A DNA stretch of 64,000 nucleotides. Origin: Brachybacterium phenoliresistens (GTDB taxonomy: Bacteria > Actinomycetota > Actinomycetes > Actinomycetales > Dermabacteraceae). The notes below the pieces were generated by a model that saw only the letters and a list, made by a program, of their open reading frames with translations, made no database searches and was not told the origin of the DNA. Both the position numbers and the translations under genes were made by a program. Every line of letters begins with the position of its first letter. Position 1 is the first letter of the stretch. The DNA lies in NCBI RefSeq assembly GCF_000576425.1, contig NZ_KK069994.1:234623-298622 (forward strand), given 5' to 3'. Shown here piece by piece: positions 27,508-36,059 of this stretch.

Positions 27508-27536
27508 CCCGCGCCCGGCGCACCGGTGCGCGGGTC
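27506..27536. terminator. Terminator between converging recX and the ABC importer operon
   Basis: GACCCGCG (27506-27513) pairs with CGCGGGTC (27529-27536), enclosing a second short pairing CGCACC/GGTGCG. It overlaps the recX stop and can serve both converging transcripts. Two copies of GGGACCAGCCCGCGCC follow at about 27545 and 27564. Confidence 0.65.
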
Positions 27537-27586
27537 GCGCTGCGGGGACCAGCCCGCGCCCCCGGGACCAGCCCGCGCCGCCGGGA

Positions 27587-28456
27587 TCAGTCCTCGACGA
27601 TCGGGGCCAGCGGCGTGGCGGCCACGGTGCGGCGGGTGCGCGCGCTGCGACGCTGCACCCACACCGCCAGGCGCGAGAGCGCGATGTTCAGCGCGATGTA
27701 CACCGCCGCGCCCACGGCCAGCAGCGGCAGCAGGTAGGCGGCGTTGGTGAGGGCGTCCGTGACCCGGGAGACCTGTCGCAGCAGCTCCGCATAGCCGACG
27801 ATGTAGCCCAGCGACGAGTCCTTCACCAGCACCACGCCCTGCGCGATGAGCGAGGGCAGCATCATGCGCACCGCCTGCGGGAGCTGGATGTCGCGGTAGG
27901 TGAGGAACGATCCCATCCCCAGCGACTGCGCCGCTTCCGTCTGCCCCTTCGGCAGCGCGGCGATGCCGGCGCGGAGGATCTCCGCGAACACGGCCCCGTT
28001 GTAGAGGACCAGGCCGAACACGACGGCCATGAGCGGGCTCGCCCCCGGCAGCACGAGGACGCCGAACAACATCACCAGCACCACGGGCAGGGCGCGGAAC
28101 ACCTCGACCGCCACGGCGACGGCGCCCCGCACCACCGCGAAGGGCGAGGTGCGCAGGGACACCAGTGCCACGGCCAGCAGCAGTGCCAGCGGCAGGGAGA
28201 TGACCGCGGCCAGCAGCGTGCTGCCCAGGCCCCGGAAGATCGCCATCCAGATGTGCTGGACCTCGTAGCCCGCGAAGTTCGGGGGCGCCTCGATGAGTAT
28301 CCGCCAGCGGTCGTCGAAGACGCCGTTGGCCGCCAGCCGCCAGATCAGCGCGCCCGCGCCGAGGAGGACCACCACGCCCAGCACCCAGGAGATCAGCCGC
28401 TCCCGGCGCTTCTCCTCGGGCCCGGCGACGTCGTACAGGATCGGTCCGGTGCTCAT
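27587..28456 (-). CDS. gluD: Glutamate-type ABC transporter permease (GluD-like)
   Basis: Membrane permease of a polar amino-acid ABC importer. It starts at ATG 28456, overlapping the upstream permease stop (ATGA). The 289 residues have a hydrophilic N terminus (GPEEKRRERL), about five to six membrane segments, and the EAA-loop AGIAALPKGQTEAAQSLGMGSFLTYRDIQLPQAVRMMLPSL that contacts the ATPase. It is longer than GluC and has a basic C-terminal tail. Position and order (A-B-C-D, minus strand) match the Corynebacterium gluABCD operon; the substrate is probably glutamate, but another acidic or polar amino acid is possible. Confidence 0.9.
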   Translation of the reverse strand: MSTGPILYDVAGPEEKRRERLISWVLGVVVLLGAGALIWRLAANGVFDDRWRILIEAPPNFAGYEVQHIWMAIFRGLGSTLLAAVISLPLALLLAVALVSLRTSPFAVVRGAVAVAVEVFRALPVVLVMLFGVLVLPGASPLMAVVFGLVLYNGAVFAEILRAGIAALPKGQTEAAQSLGMGSFLTYRDIQLPQAVRMMLPSLIAQGVVLVKDSSLGYIVGYAELLRQVSRVTDALTNAAYLLPLLAVGAAVYIALNIALSRLAVWVQRRSARTRRTVAATPLAPIVED

Positions 28457-29100
28457 CGGCCGAACACCGCCTTCCGTTCCAGAGCGGCCGCCACGCGCCC
28501 CAGCGGGATGCAGATGACCAGGTAGCACAGGGCGATCCCGATGAGGATCGTGATGACATCGGCCGAGTACGCGTTGGTCAGGCGCTTGGACAGCGCGAAC
28601 AGCTCGAGCACGCTGAAGGCGCCGGCGACCGAGGTGTTCTTCACCAGGGCGATGAACACGCTGATCAGCGGCGGGATGGCGGTGCGGAAGGCCTGGGGGA
28701 GGACCACCAGGCCCAGGTTCTGCCCGAAGGACATGCCCAGCGAGCGCGCCGCCTCCGCCTGCCCGGGGGCGACGGAGTTGATGCCCGAGCGCACGGCCTC
28801 GGCGACGAACGCCGCCGTGTAGCAGGTCAGGGCGATCACGGCGGCGACCTTGTAGCTGAAGGAGAACCCCATCGACGGGGTGACGAAGACGTAGAAGAAG
28901 AACACGATCGTCAGCGGGGTGTTGCGCAGGAACTCCGTGTACCCCGTCGCGATGATGCGCAGGGGCAGGAACGGGCTCACGCGCATCCCGGCGAGCACGG
29001 TGCCCAGCACGAGGGCGAGGAGGCCGGAGATCCCGGCGAGGGACAGCGTCGTGAGGAACGCGTCCCAGATCGCCGAGCGCTGCTCGAACAGATGGTCCAT
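28453..29100 (-). CDS. gluC: Glutamate-type ABC transporter permease (GluC-like)
   Basis: First permease of the importer, 215 residues, ATG at 29100 (MDHLFEQRSAIWDAFLTTL). It has about five membrane segments and the EAA motif GINSVAPGQAEAARSLGMSFGQNLGLVVLPQAFRTAIPPL. The TEFLRNTPLTIVFFFY region is typical of the HisM/GlnP family. It overlaps gluD by 4 nt and is separated from gluB by a stable hairpin, so the binding protein may be made in excess. Confidence 0.92.
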   Translation of the reverse strand: MDHLFEQRSAIWDAFLTTLSLAGISGLLALVLGTVLAGMRVSPFLPLRIIATGYTEFLRNTPLTIVFFFYVFVTPSMGFSFSYKVAAVIALTCYTAAFVAEAVRSGINSVAPGQAEAARSLGMSFGQNLGLVVLPQAFRTAIPPLISVFIALVKNTSVAGAFSVLELFALSKRLTNAYSADVITILIGIALCYLVICIPLGRVAAALERKAVFGR

Positions 29101-29117
29101 TCACGAGCTCCTGATCG

Positions 29118-29154
29118 GGCAGGGGCCGGGCCGGGCGTGCGCCGGGCCCCTGCC
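29118..29154 (-). other. Intercistronic hairpin between gluB and gluC
   Basis: On the minus strand, GGCAGGGGCC and its complement (plus-strand positions 29118-29127 and 29145-29154) form a 10-bp stem in the 85-nt gap after gluB. Such hairpins stabilise the upstream binding-protein message or reduce read-through. Confidence 0.6.
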
Positions 29155-29185
29155 GCAGGTGGGAAGGGGAGGAGGGGGAGTCGGA

Positions 29186-30064
29186 TCAGTAGCGGTCCAC
29201 GGCCGGGGGCTCCGGCGTGGGCAGCACGGTGCCGGCGGTGCTCTCCCAGGCAGCCGCCCAGGTGCCGTCCGCGTACGACTCCTCGAGCACGTCGTTGATG
29301 AAGCTGCGGAAGTCGTCGTCGCCCTTCTTCAGCCCGATCCCGTACGGCTCCTCGGTGAAGGTCGCGCCGTCCCCCGCCATCTTGAGGTTCTCCTTGTCGG
29401 CGGCGACGAAGCCGGCGAGGATGACGTTGTCGGTGGTGACCGCGTCGATCTGGCCGTTGTTCAGCTCCACCACGCACTTGGAGTACGTGTCGAAGGTGAC
29501 CAGCTCCGCGTCGGGGTGGTTGGTGGCGATGTACTCCGCGGGCGTGGAGCCCTCCACGGAGCAGACCTTCGTCCCGGCGATCGAGTCCTCGCCGGTGATG
29601 GTGTCGTTGTCCGCCGCGACCATGAGCGCCTGGCCGGCGATGTAGTACGGCCCCGCGAAGTCGACGACCTCCTTGCGGGTGTCGTTGATGGTGTAGGTCG
29701 CGACGACGAGGTCGACCTGGCCGCCCTCGATGAAGGGCTCGCGGTTGGCCGAGACCGTCTCGAGCCACTCGATGTTCTCCGGGGCGATGCCGAGCTTGCC
29801 GGCGATGATCTTGCCGATCTCGACGTCGAAGCCGACCGGGTCGCCGTCGGGGCCGGCCTGGCCGAACAGGGGCTGGTCGAACTTCGTGCCGATGGTGATG
29901 GCGCCCGCCTCGGCGAGGCGGGCCATGGTCGAGCCCTCGGGGAACGCCGACGGGTCGACCTCCTCGACGGGCGGGTCCTCGGAGCCGCCGCCGCAGGCGG
30001 CCAGGGCGAGGGAGGCGGCGGCTGCGGCGCCGCCGCCGAGCAGGATGCGTCGTGTCAGGTCCAT
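29186..30064 (-). CDS. gluB: Glutamate-type ABC transporter substrate-binding lipoprotein
   Basis: Extracellular binding protein of the importer (SBP family 3). ATG 30064 has AAGGAGA upstream. The 292 residues begin with a lipoprotein signal: MDLTRRILLG, hydrophobic core, lipobox LAAC with Cys24. The mature domain has TIGTKFDQPLFGQ, GFDVEIGKIIAGKLG, NREPFIEGGQVDLVVATYTINDTRKEVVDFAGPYY, and DAVTTDNVILAGF, all family 3 landmarks. The in-frame extension to 30205 lacks start signals and would hide the signal peptide. Confidence 0.94.
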   Translation of the reverse strand: MDLTRRILLGGGAAAAASLALAACGGGSEDPPVEEVDPSAFPEGSTMARLAEAGAITIGTKFDQPLFGQAGPDGDPVGFDVEIGKIIAGKLGIAPENIEWLETVSANREPFIEGGQVDLVVATYTINDTRKEVVDFAGPYYIAGQALMVAADNDTITGEDSIAGTKVCSVEGSTPAEYIATNHPDAELVTFDTYSKCVVELNNGQIDAVTTDNVILAGFVAADKENLKMAGDGATFTEEPYGIGLKKGDDDFRSFINDVLEESYADGTWAAAWESTAGTVLPTPEPPAVDRY

Positions 30065-30104
30065 GGTGTTCTCCTTCGAAGGGCGGGCGTGCCCGCGGTG
30101 ATGT

Positions 30105-30887
30105 TCAGTGGTCGAGGATCTTGGAGAGGAAATCCTGGGCCCGCTCGCTGCGCGGGGCGGTGAAGAACTGCTCGGGAGGCTGGATCTCGACGATGCGCCC
30201 GGCATCCATGAAGACCACGCGGTCGGCGGTGCGGCGGGCGAAGCCCATCTCGTGGGTGACCACGACCATGGTCATGCCGGACTTCGCGAGGTCCGTCATC
30301 ACGGTGATGACCTCGTTGATCATCTCGGGGTCCAGGGCGGAGGTGGGCTCGTCGAAGAGCATCACCTTGGGCTTCATCGCCAGGGAGCGGGCGATCGCGA
30401 CGCGCTGCTGCTGCCCGCCGGAGAGCTGCGCGGGAAGCTTGTCCGCCTGATCGGCGACGCCCACCCGCTCCAGCAGCTCCCTGCCCTCGCGCTCGGCCTG
30501 GGCCCGCGGCACCTTCTTCACCTTGATCGGGGCGACGGTCACGTTGTCCAGCACGGACTTGTGGGCGAAGAGGTTGAAGGACTGGAAGACCATCCCCACC
30601 TCGGATCGCAGCCGGGCGAGGCCGGGGCCGGAGGTCGGCAGCAGCTCGCCGTCGATGCGGATCTCGCCCTCGTCGATCGTCTCCAGGCGGTTGATGGTGC
30701 GGCACAGCGTCGACTTGCCGGAGCCGGAGGGCCCCAGCACGACCACGACCTCCCCGGCCGTGACCTCGAGCTCGATGTCCCGCAGCACGTGGAGATCCCC
30801 GAAGTGCTTCTGCACGCCGTGCAGCGACAGCAGGGCAGGTGCCGTCGCCGCCGACCCCTCGGGCGCCGGTTGTGTGATCTGGGTCAT
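30105..30887 (-). CDS. gluA: Glutamate-type ABC transporter ATP-binding protein
   Basis: ATPase of the importer, first gene of the operon. ATG 30887 lies 6 nt after TAGGTT, so the message looks leaderless. The 260 residues contain Walker A GPSGSGKS (52-59), Q-loop VFQSFNLF, signature LSGGQ (155-159), Walker B VMLFDE (175-180), D-loop SALD and H-loop VTHE. It matches GlnQ/GluA ATPases over the full length. A candidate GlnR box (30939-30954) is upstream, consistent with nitrogen control of uptake. Confidence 0.95.
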   Translation of the reverse strand: MTQITQPAPEGSAATAPALLSLHGVQKHFGDLHVLRDIELEVTAGEVVVVLGPSGSGKSTLCRTINRLETIDEGEIRIDGELLPTSGPGLARLRSEVGMVFQSFNLFAHKSVLDNVTVAPIKVKKVPRAQAEREGRELLERVGVADQADKLPAQLSGGQQQRVAIARSLAMKPKVMLFDEPTSALDPEMINEVITVMTDLAKSGMTMVVVTHEMGFARRTADRVVFMDAGRIVEIQPPEQFFTAPRSERAQDFLSKILDH

Positions 30888-30893
30888 CCCCCA

Positions 30894-30899
30894 AACCTA
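30894..30899 (-). promoter_or_regulatory. gluA leaderless -10
   Basis: On the minus strand TAGGTT lies 6 nt before the gluA ATG, as in the other leaderless genes of this window. Confidence 0.6.
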
Positions 30900-30938
30900 T
30901 GCCATGACGGGCCGCGATGCGCGCCGACCTGCCGCGCT

Positions 30939-30954
30939 GTTACGGCACGGTGAC
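30939..30954 (-). promoter_or_regulatory. Candidate GlnR box upstream of gluABCD
   Basis: Read towards gluA (minus strand) the site is GTCAC-n6-GTAAC. The actinobacterial GlnR consensus is gTnAc-n6-GaAAc, so only one specified base differs. It lies about 55-65 bp upstream of the predicted transcription start, a usual position for GlnR or another nitrogen regulator. Confidence 0.45.
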
Positions 30955-31047
30955 CTTCGCGGCCATCTGCCGGAACCGTCCCCGGCGGCGGCTGTGATCC
31001 CTCCCGGGCGTGCCCGCGGCGGCATGCCGGGAGGGGGCCCGCCGCCG

Positions 31048-31053
31048 TACCCT
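31048..31053 (+). promoter_or_regulatory. miaB -10 candidate
   Basis: TACCCT lies 9 nt before the miaB ATG (31063); the transcript would have a leader of only one or two bases. Confidence 0.5.
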
Positions 31054-31062
31054 GGAGCCATC

Positions 31063-32658
31063 ATGTCGACGATCACCGCCCCGATCCCCGCCCCCGATGT
31101 GGCCGGTCCCCGCGGCACCTACCAGGTGCGCACCTTCGGCTGCCAGATGAACGTGCACGACTCCGAGCGCCTGACCGGACTGCTCGAGGGCGCCGGCTAC
31201 GTCGCCGCGCCCCCGGAGGCCGATGCCCAGCGCGGCGAGGTGGACATCGTCGTGTTCAACACCTGCGCCGTGCGCGAGAACGCGGACAACAAGCTCTACG
31301 GCAACCTCGGCGCGCTGCGTCCGGCCAAGAGGGCCAACCCGGACATGCAGATCGCCGTGGGCGGCTGCCTCGCGCAGAAGGACCGCGCCGGCATCGTGGA
31401 GAAGGCCCCCTGGGTCGACGTCGTCTTCGGCACCCACAACATCGGCTCCCTCCCGGTGCTGCTGGAGCGGGCCCGGCACAACGCCGAGGCGCAGGTCGAG
31501 ATCCTCGAGTCCCTCGAGGTCTTCCCCTCCACCCTGCCCACCAAGCGCGAGAGCTCGTACGCGGCCTGGGTGTCCATCAGCGTCGGCTGCAACAACACCT
31601 GCACCTTCTGCATCGTGCCCGCGCTGCGCGGGAAGGAGAAGGACCGCCGGCCCGGCGACATCCTCGCCGAGGTCCGCCAGGTGGTCGAGGCCGGTGCCCT
31701 CGAGGTCACCCTGCTGGGCCAGAACGTGAACTCCTACGGCGTGGAGTTCGGCGACCGGGGCGCCTTCGCCAAGCTGCTGCGCGCCTGCGGGGAGATCGAG
31801 GGCCTCGAGCGGATCCGCTTCACCTCCCCGCACCCGGCGATGTTCACGGACGACGTGATCGACGCGATGGCCCAGACGCCCGCGGTGATGCCGCAGCTGC
31901 ACATGCCCCTGCAGTCCGGCTCCGATGCGGTGCTGAAGGCGATGAAGCGCTCCTACCGCTCCACGAAGTTCCTCAGCATCCTCGACCGCGTGCGGGCGCA
32001 GATCCCCGACGCCGCGATCACCACCGACATCATCGTCGGCTTCCCCGGCGAGACGGAGGACGACTTCCAGCGCACCCTCGAGGTGGTCGAGGCTTCCCGG
32101 TTCGCGAGCGCCTTCACCTTCCAGTACTCGATCCGGCCCGGCACGCCGGCCGCGACCATGGAGGACCAGATCCCCAAGGAGGTCGTCCAGGAGCGCTACG
32201 AGCGGCTGATCGCCCTGCAGGATCGGATCGCCCACGAGGAGAACCAGGCGCGGGAGGGCTCCGTCGTCGAGGTCCTCGTCGCCGAGGGCGAGGGGGACCG
32301 GGACGACCTGACCCGCCGCATCTCCGGACGGGCCCGGGACAACCGCCTGGTGCACCTGTCCCTGCCGGCCGATCTGCCCGCCGCGCAGCGCCCGCGTCCG
32401 GGCGATCTCGTCACCGCGACCGTCACCCGCGGGGCACCGCACTACCTGCTGGCCGACAGCGCCCTGTCCCTGCCCGGGACGGCGTGGCACGCGCTGCCGG
32501 AGACGGCCTACTCCCTGCGCCGCACCCGCAGCGGCGATGCCTGGGAGGCGGGTTCCGCGGGCCTGGACGGCGGCTGCGGCACCGGATCCTCCTGCGGCAC
32601 CGGCAGCGCCCCCGCCGGCCCGGTGACCCTCGGCCTGCCCACCCTGCGGTCGCGCTGA
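31063..32658 (+). CDS. miaB: tRNA-2-methylthio-N6-dimethylallyladenosine synthase MiaB
   Basis: Radical-SAM methylthiotransferase acting on i6A37 of tRNA, the product of MiaA. ATG 31063 follows a TACCCT -10. The N-terminal UPF0004 domain supplies the second cluster with C27 (FGCQMN), C68 (FNTCAVREN) and C102 (GGCLAQ); the radical SAM triad is C176, C180, C183 (GCNNTCTFC); a TRAM domain covers about 400-465. It is longer than usual (531 residues) because of a Gly/Ser/Cys tail ([13 protein letters not shown]). miaA is 0.7 kb downstream, beyond a gene on the opposite strand. Confidence 0.97.
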   Translation: MSTITAPIPAPDVAGPRGTYQVRTFGCQMNVHDSERLTGLLEGAGYVAAPPEADAQRGEVDIVVFNTCAVRENADNKLYGNLGALRPAKRANPDMQIAVGGCLAQKDRAGIVEKAPWVDVVFGTHNIGSLPVLLERARHNAEAQVEILESLEVFPSTLPTKRESSYAAWVSISVGCNNTCTFCIVPALRGKEKDRRPGDILAEVRQVVEAGALEVTLLGQNVNSYGVEFGDRGAFAKLLRACGEIEGLERIRFTSPHPAMFTDDVIDAMAQTPAVMPQLHMPLQSGSDAVLKAMKRSYRSTKFLSILDRVRAQIPDAAITTDIIVGFPGETEDDFQRTLEVVEASRFASAFTFQYSIRPGTPAATMEDQIPKEVVQERYERLIALQDRIAHEENQAREGSVVEVLVAEGEGDRDDLTRRISGRARDNRLVHLSLPADLPAAQRPRPGDLVTATVTRGAPHYLLADSALSLPGTAWHALPETAYSLRRTRSGDAWEAGSAGLDGGCGTGSSCGTGSAPAGPVTLGLPTLRSR

Positions 32659-32667
32659 GGCGGAGCC

Positions 32668-32727
32668 GACCGGCCACGAGGAAGGGCGCGCACCCCGGGA
32701 GGTGCGCGCCCTTCGTCGTGGCCGGTC
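32668..32727. terminator. Long bidirectional terminator between miaB and the YbjN-like gene
   Basis: An inner perfect 14-bp stem (GAAGGGCGCGCACC at 32681-32694 with GGTGCGCGCCCTTC at 32701-32714, 6-nt loop) is extended by a further 12 pairs (32668-32679 with 32716-32727) after one G-G mismatch. It lies between converging genes. Confidence 0.9.
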
Positions 32728-32748
32728 CCGCCGTGGGCGGCTGGTGCC

Positions 32749-33234
32749 TCAGTCCGAGGCGGGGCCGAGGTCCGAGCCCAGGCGCGCCTCGATCTCGCGG
32801 AAGAAGGAGATCACCGTGGAGAGCCCGCACTCGATCGCCCGATCGATCTGGGCATCGGCCGCGCCGCACAGGTAGTCGGTGTTGACCTCGCCGTACAGGG
32901 CCAGCACCGACTCCGATTCGCGGCGCACGTAGGCCTTGGGCCACACCCGGTTCATGTTCCACTCGTTGCAGAGCTTGATCATCTCGACCTTGCGGGAGAT
33001 GTCCACGGAGTGGTTCCAGCGCCCACGGGTCTGCAGCACGCTGCGATGCGCCCCGGCCAGCAGGATGTGGAAGCGGTAGTCGTCGAACCGCGCCCGGAGC
33101 ACCTCGGGGTGCTCCTCGTCCCGGACGAAGGAGTACCCCAGACGCGTCAGGCTCTGCTCGACGCGCTCGAGCGTGATCGCGGGGAGCTCGCCGGCTCCGG
33201 CGGAGGGGTGCGGGGCGCCATGTACGGCAGTCAC
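32749..33234 (-). CDS. YbjN domain-containing protein
   Basis: Function unknown. The C-terminal two thirds resemble the YbjN/type III secretion chaperone-like fold: ITLERVEQSLTRLGYSFVRDEE, DDYRFHILLAGAHRSVLQTRGRW, then SRKVEMIKLCNEWNMNRVWPKAYVRRES and a late IDRAIECGLSTVISFFREIEARLG. GTG 33234 is chosen (GAGG upstream); the frame continues to a GTG at 33291, but TAGGGT just before that GTG would place it outside the transcript. 161 residues. It lies alone on the minus strand between miaB and miaA and is divergent from miaA. Confidence 0.82.
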   Translation of the reverse strand: MTAVHGAPHPSAGAGELPAITLERVEQSLTRLGYSFVRDEEHPEVLRARFDDYRFHILLAGAHRSVLQTRGRWNHSVDISRKVEMIKLCNEWNMNRVWPKAYVRRESESVLALYGEVNTDYLCGAADAQIDRAIECGLSTVISFFREIEARLGSDLGPASD

Positions 33235-33377
33235 ATCGGACCTCAGGGGGACGAAGGGGCTCAGCGAACCGGATCGGACGGATCGGCCCACACCCTACCC
33301 CGTTCCCGGCCCGGACGGACGGGGCGCCGGTCACGCTCCGATGCCCCGACGACATGCCCGCGTGCAGGGGAGACCAG

Positions 33378-33383
33378 TACAGT
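33378..33383 (+). promoter_or_regulatory. miaA leaderless -10
   Basis: TACAGT ends 7 nt before the miaA ATG at 33391; no ribosome binding site is present between them. Confidence 0.65.
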
Positions 33384-33390
33384 GCGGACC

Positions 33391-34347
33391 ATGCACCCCG
33401 CGCCCCTCGTCGCCGTCGTCGGCGCGACCGCGACCGGGAAGTCCGACCTCGCCGTGCGGCTGGCCGAGGAGCTGGACGGCGAGGTCGTCAACGCCGATGC
33501 CCTCCAGCTGTACCGCGGCATGGACATCGGCACCGCGAAGATCACCGCGGCCGAGCGTCGCGGCGTGCCCCACCACCTCCTGGACGTGCTGGACGTGACC
33601 GAGGAGGCCAGCGTCAGCGCCTACCAGCGCGATGCCCGCGCCGCGGTCGCCGGGATCCGGCGCCGCGGGCGGACCCCGATCGTCGTCGGCGGCTCGGGCC
33701 TGTACGTCCGCGCGCTGCTGGACGACATCGAGTTCCCTCCCACCGATCCGGCCGTGCGCGCCGAGCTCGAGGACCGGGCCCGCCGGATCGGCGCCCCGGC
33801 CCTGCACCGCGAGCTCGCCGAGCGCGACCCCGAGGCGGCCGCCGGCATCGGCGTGCAGGACGCACGGCGCATCGTCCGCGCTCTCGAGGTGGGCCGCCTG
33901 ACCGGTCGCCCCTTCCGCGCCTTCCTCCCGCGGCCGGTGCTCCACGACCCGGCCACCGTGCAGATCGGCCTCAGCCGCCCGCGCGATCAGCTGCACGCGC
34001 GGATCGCCCGCCGGGTGGACCGGATGGTCGCGGCGGGACTGCTCGCGGAGACGGCGGCGCTGCGGGCGCAGGGCCTGGACCGGTCGGTCACCGCCCGCCG
34101 CGCCATCGGCTACGAGCAGGCGCTCGCCGTCCTCGACGGCACCATGTCCTGCGCGCAGGCGATCGAGGCGACGGCGGCGGGCACCCGGCGCCTGGTGCGC
34201 AAGCAGGACACCTGGTTCCGCCGCGATGCCCGCGTTCACTGGATCGAGGCCTCCGACGATCTCGAGGAGACCACCGCCGCCGCCCTGTCCCGCCTCGCCG
34301 AGGGGTGGGAGGCGCAGGTCACGGCGCCCGCCGCCGAGTCGGACTAG
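33391..34347 (+). CDS. miaA: tRNA dimethylallyltransferase MiaA
   Basis: Transfers the dimethylallyl group to A37 of tRNAs reading U-starting codons. ATG 33391 lies 7 nt after TACAGT (leaderless), while the open frame upstream has no MiaA features. The 318 residues contain the P-loop GATATGKS (11-18), NADALQLYRGMDIGTAK, VGGSGLYVRALLDDIEFP, DARRIVRALEV and ARRAIGYEQAL, then TRRLVRKQDTWFRRD. Its stop codon TAG is also the first part of the dapF -10. Confidence 0.97.
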   Translation: MHPAPLVAVVGATATGKSDLAVRLAEELDGEVVNADALQLYRGMDIGTAKITAAERRGVPHHLLDVLDVTEEASVSAYQRDARAAVAGIRRRGRTPIVVGGSGLYVRALLDDIEFPPTDPAVRAELEDRARRIGAPALHRELAERDPEAAAGIGVQDARRIVRALEVGRLTGRPFRAFLPRPVLHDPATVQIGLSRPRDQLHARIARRVDRMVAAGLLAETAALRAQGLDRSVTARRAIGYEQALAVLDGTMSCAQAIEATAAGTRRLVRKQDTWFRRDARVHWIEASDDLEETTAAALSRLAEGWEAQVTAPAAESD

Positions 34348-34350
34348 GGT
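34345..34350 (+). promoter_or_regulatory. dapF leaderless -10 overlapping the miaA stop codon
   Basis: TAGGGT begins with the miaA TAG stop and ends 6 nt before the dapF ATG at 34357. Confidence 0.6.
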
Positions 34351-34356
34351 CGGAGC

Positions 34357-35250
34357 ATGACCACTCCGCGCGCGCACGCCCTCCCCGCCTCCCTCCGCTC
34401 GCAGGCGGGCCTGCGCGTGACCAAGGGGCATGGCACCTTCAACGACTTCGTCCTGGTCGACGACCCCGACGGCGAGCTCTCGCTGGATGCGCAGCACGTG
34501 AGGGGCCTGGCGGATCGCCGCGGCGGGCTGGGCGGCGACGGGGTGATCCGCGTGGTCCGCACCTGCTCCGCCGGGGTCGACGCCCCGGCCGATGCTCCCG
34601 AGTGGTTCATGGACTACCGCAACGCCGACGGCTCGATCGCCGAGATGTGCGGCAACGGGGTGCGGGTGTTCGCGGCGTACCTGGACCGGGCCGGGCGCGC
34701 CCCGGAGGGCATCTTCCCGATCTGGACGCGCTCCGGCGTGCGCACCGTCGAGATCCTCGAGCGTCCCGGGGCGGAGGGGCCGGGCGCCTGGCAGGTCCGC
34801 GTGGGCATGGGCCCGGCCCGGATCGGGGACACGCCCCGCACCCTCGAGCTGGCCGGCCGCCGCCTGCCCACCACCGACGTCGACATGGGCAACCCCCATG
34901 CCGTCGCGATCCTCCCCGCGGAGATCGACCTCGACGGCATCGACCTCGAGCGCCGTCCCGAGCTCGCGCCCTTCCCCGAGTCCGGGGTGAACATCGAGCT
35001 GGTCAGCCTCCGCGGCCCGCGGCACGCCGCGCTGCGGGTGCACGAGCGCGGCGTCGGCGAGACGCTGAGCTGCGGGACCGGCACGGTCGCCGCGGCGGTC
35101 GTGGCGGCCCGATCCGTCGGGGAGGAGGGCGGCGCCCCCTGGCGGATGGACGTGCCCGGCGGGACGCTCACCGTCGGCTGGACCGAGGACGGGCAGACCA
35201 CCCTCAGCGGCCCGGCGGAGCTCATCGCCGAGGTGACTCTGCTGGCTTGA
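34357..35250 (+). CDS. dapF: Diaminopimelate epimerase DapF
   Basis: Converts LL- to meso-diaminopimelate by a two-cysteine mechanism without cofactor. Both catalytic cysteines are present: C98 in EMCGNGVRVFA and C239 in ETLSCGTGTVAAAV. GHGTFNDFVLV, GLGGDGVI and DVDMGNPHAVAIL are further landmarks. 297 residues is usual. It is expressed from its own short promoter and supplies meso-DAP for MurE. Confidence 0.97.
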   Translation: MTTPRAHALPASLRSQAGLRVTKGHGTFNDFVLVDDPDGELSLDAQHVRGLADRRGGLGGDGVIRVVRTCSAGVDAPADAPEWFMDYRNADGSIAEMCGNGVRVFAAYLDRAGRAPEGIFPIWTRSGVRTVEILERPGAEGPGAWQVRVGMGPARIGDTPRTLELAGRRLPTTDVDMGNPHAVAILPAEIDLDGIDLERRPELAPFPESGVNIELVSLRGPRHAALRVHERGVGETLSCGTGTVAAAVVAARSVGEEGGAPWRMDVPGGTLTVGWTEDGQTTLSGPAELIAEVTLLA

Positions 35251-35315
35251 GCCGCCGGCCCGGACCGACCGCCGGGTGCTCCCGAGCCGGGTGCTCCCGG
35301 GTCCGCCGGGACGGC

Positions 35316-35933
35316 TCAGCCGTGTTCGGGGCCGACCTCGAGGATCCGGAAGCCCTTGGCGCTGGCCGCCTTGCGCACCGGGCGCGAGGGCAGCTGCCCG
35401 GCGAGCCAGGCCGCCAGCGGGTCCGCACCCAGGTTCCTGCCGACCACGAGCGCCATCCATCCCTCGGGGGTGAGCCGGGCCGACCAGTCCATCAGGAGCT
35501 CGTGCAGCGCCTCCTTGCCGATGCGGATCGGCGGGTTGGACCAGATCACCTCGGCCGTCAGCTGCGCGGGGACCTCCTCGGGGGAGACCACGCGCACCGT
35601 CGACAGGCCCAGCCTCCGCGCGTTCTCGGCCGTGAGCTCGCGGGCGCGCTCGGAGACGTCCACCGCCCACACCTCGGAGGCCGGGTGCAGCAGCGCGGCG
35701 CTCAGCGCGATCGGGCCCCATCCGCAGCCCACGTCGACGATCCGGGCGCCCTCCGGGACCGCCGGCAGCACGTCCAGACGGTCCAGCAGCACGGCGGTGG
35801 CCTTGTCCAGGCCGGCGCCGCTGAACACGCCCCGCGCCGAGACGAGGTCCCGCTCGGCGCCGGCCAGGCGCACCCGCAGCGGGTGGCGGGAGTCGTCGGT
35901 GCCGCTGGTGGGGGAGAAGTAGTGCTCGCTCAC
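35316..35933 (-). CDS. RsmC-like class I SAM methyltransferase
   Basis: Predicted rRNA guanine-N2 methyltransferase or related enzyme. The GTG at 35933 is 6 nt after TATCCT (leaderless). The 205 residues contain RGVFSGAGLDKATAVLLD (the RsmC/RlmG lead-in), SAM motif I IVDVGCGWGP (65-74), AVDVSERAREL, and the catalytic SNPPI (132-136). It corresponds to the C-terminal half of E. coli RsmC, the common short form in Gram-positives. Exact target is not deducible. Confidence 0.88.
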   Translation of the reverse strand: MSEHYFSPTSGTDDSRHPLRVRLAGAERDLVSARGVFSGAGLDKATAVLLDRLDVLPAVPEGARIVDVGCGWGPIALSAALLHPASEVWAVDVSERARELTAENARRLGLSTVRVVSPEEVPAQLTAEVIWSNPPIRIGKEALHELLMDWSARLTPEGWMALVVGRNLGADPLAAWLAGQLPSRPVRKAASAKGFRILEVGPEHG

Positions 35934-35939
35934 CCCCGC

Positions 35940-35945
35940 AGGATA
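35940..35945 (-). promoter_or_regulatory. Leaderless -10 of the RsmC-like gene
   Basis: On the minus strand TATCCT is followed by six bases and the GTG start at 35933. Confidence 0.6.
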
Positions 35946-36059
35946 CGGGGACCGCGCCGCCCGCCTGCGGCGTGGCCGGGGCGATAAATCCCTCGACCCC
36001 GGGCGCCGAGGGTGGGAAACTGGATCACCAGCACCCCCGACAGAGAGCAGGACCGATCA

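Noticed and set aside
36012..36059. HflX start at GTG 36012
   Set aside because: No ribosome binding site there, whereas GTG 36060 has AGGA at good distance; the added 16 residues are not HflX-like.
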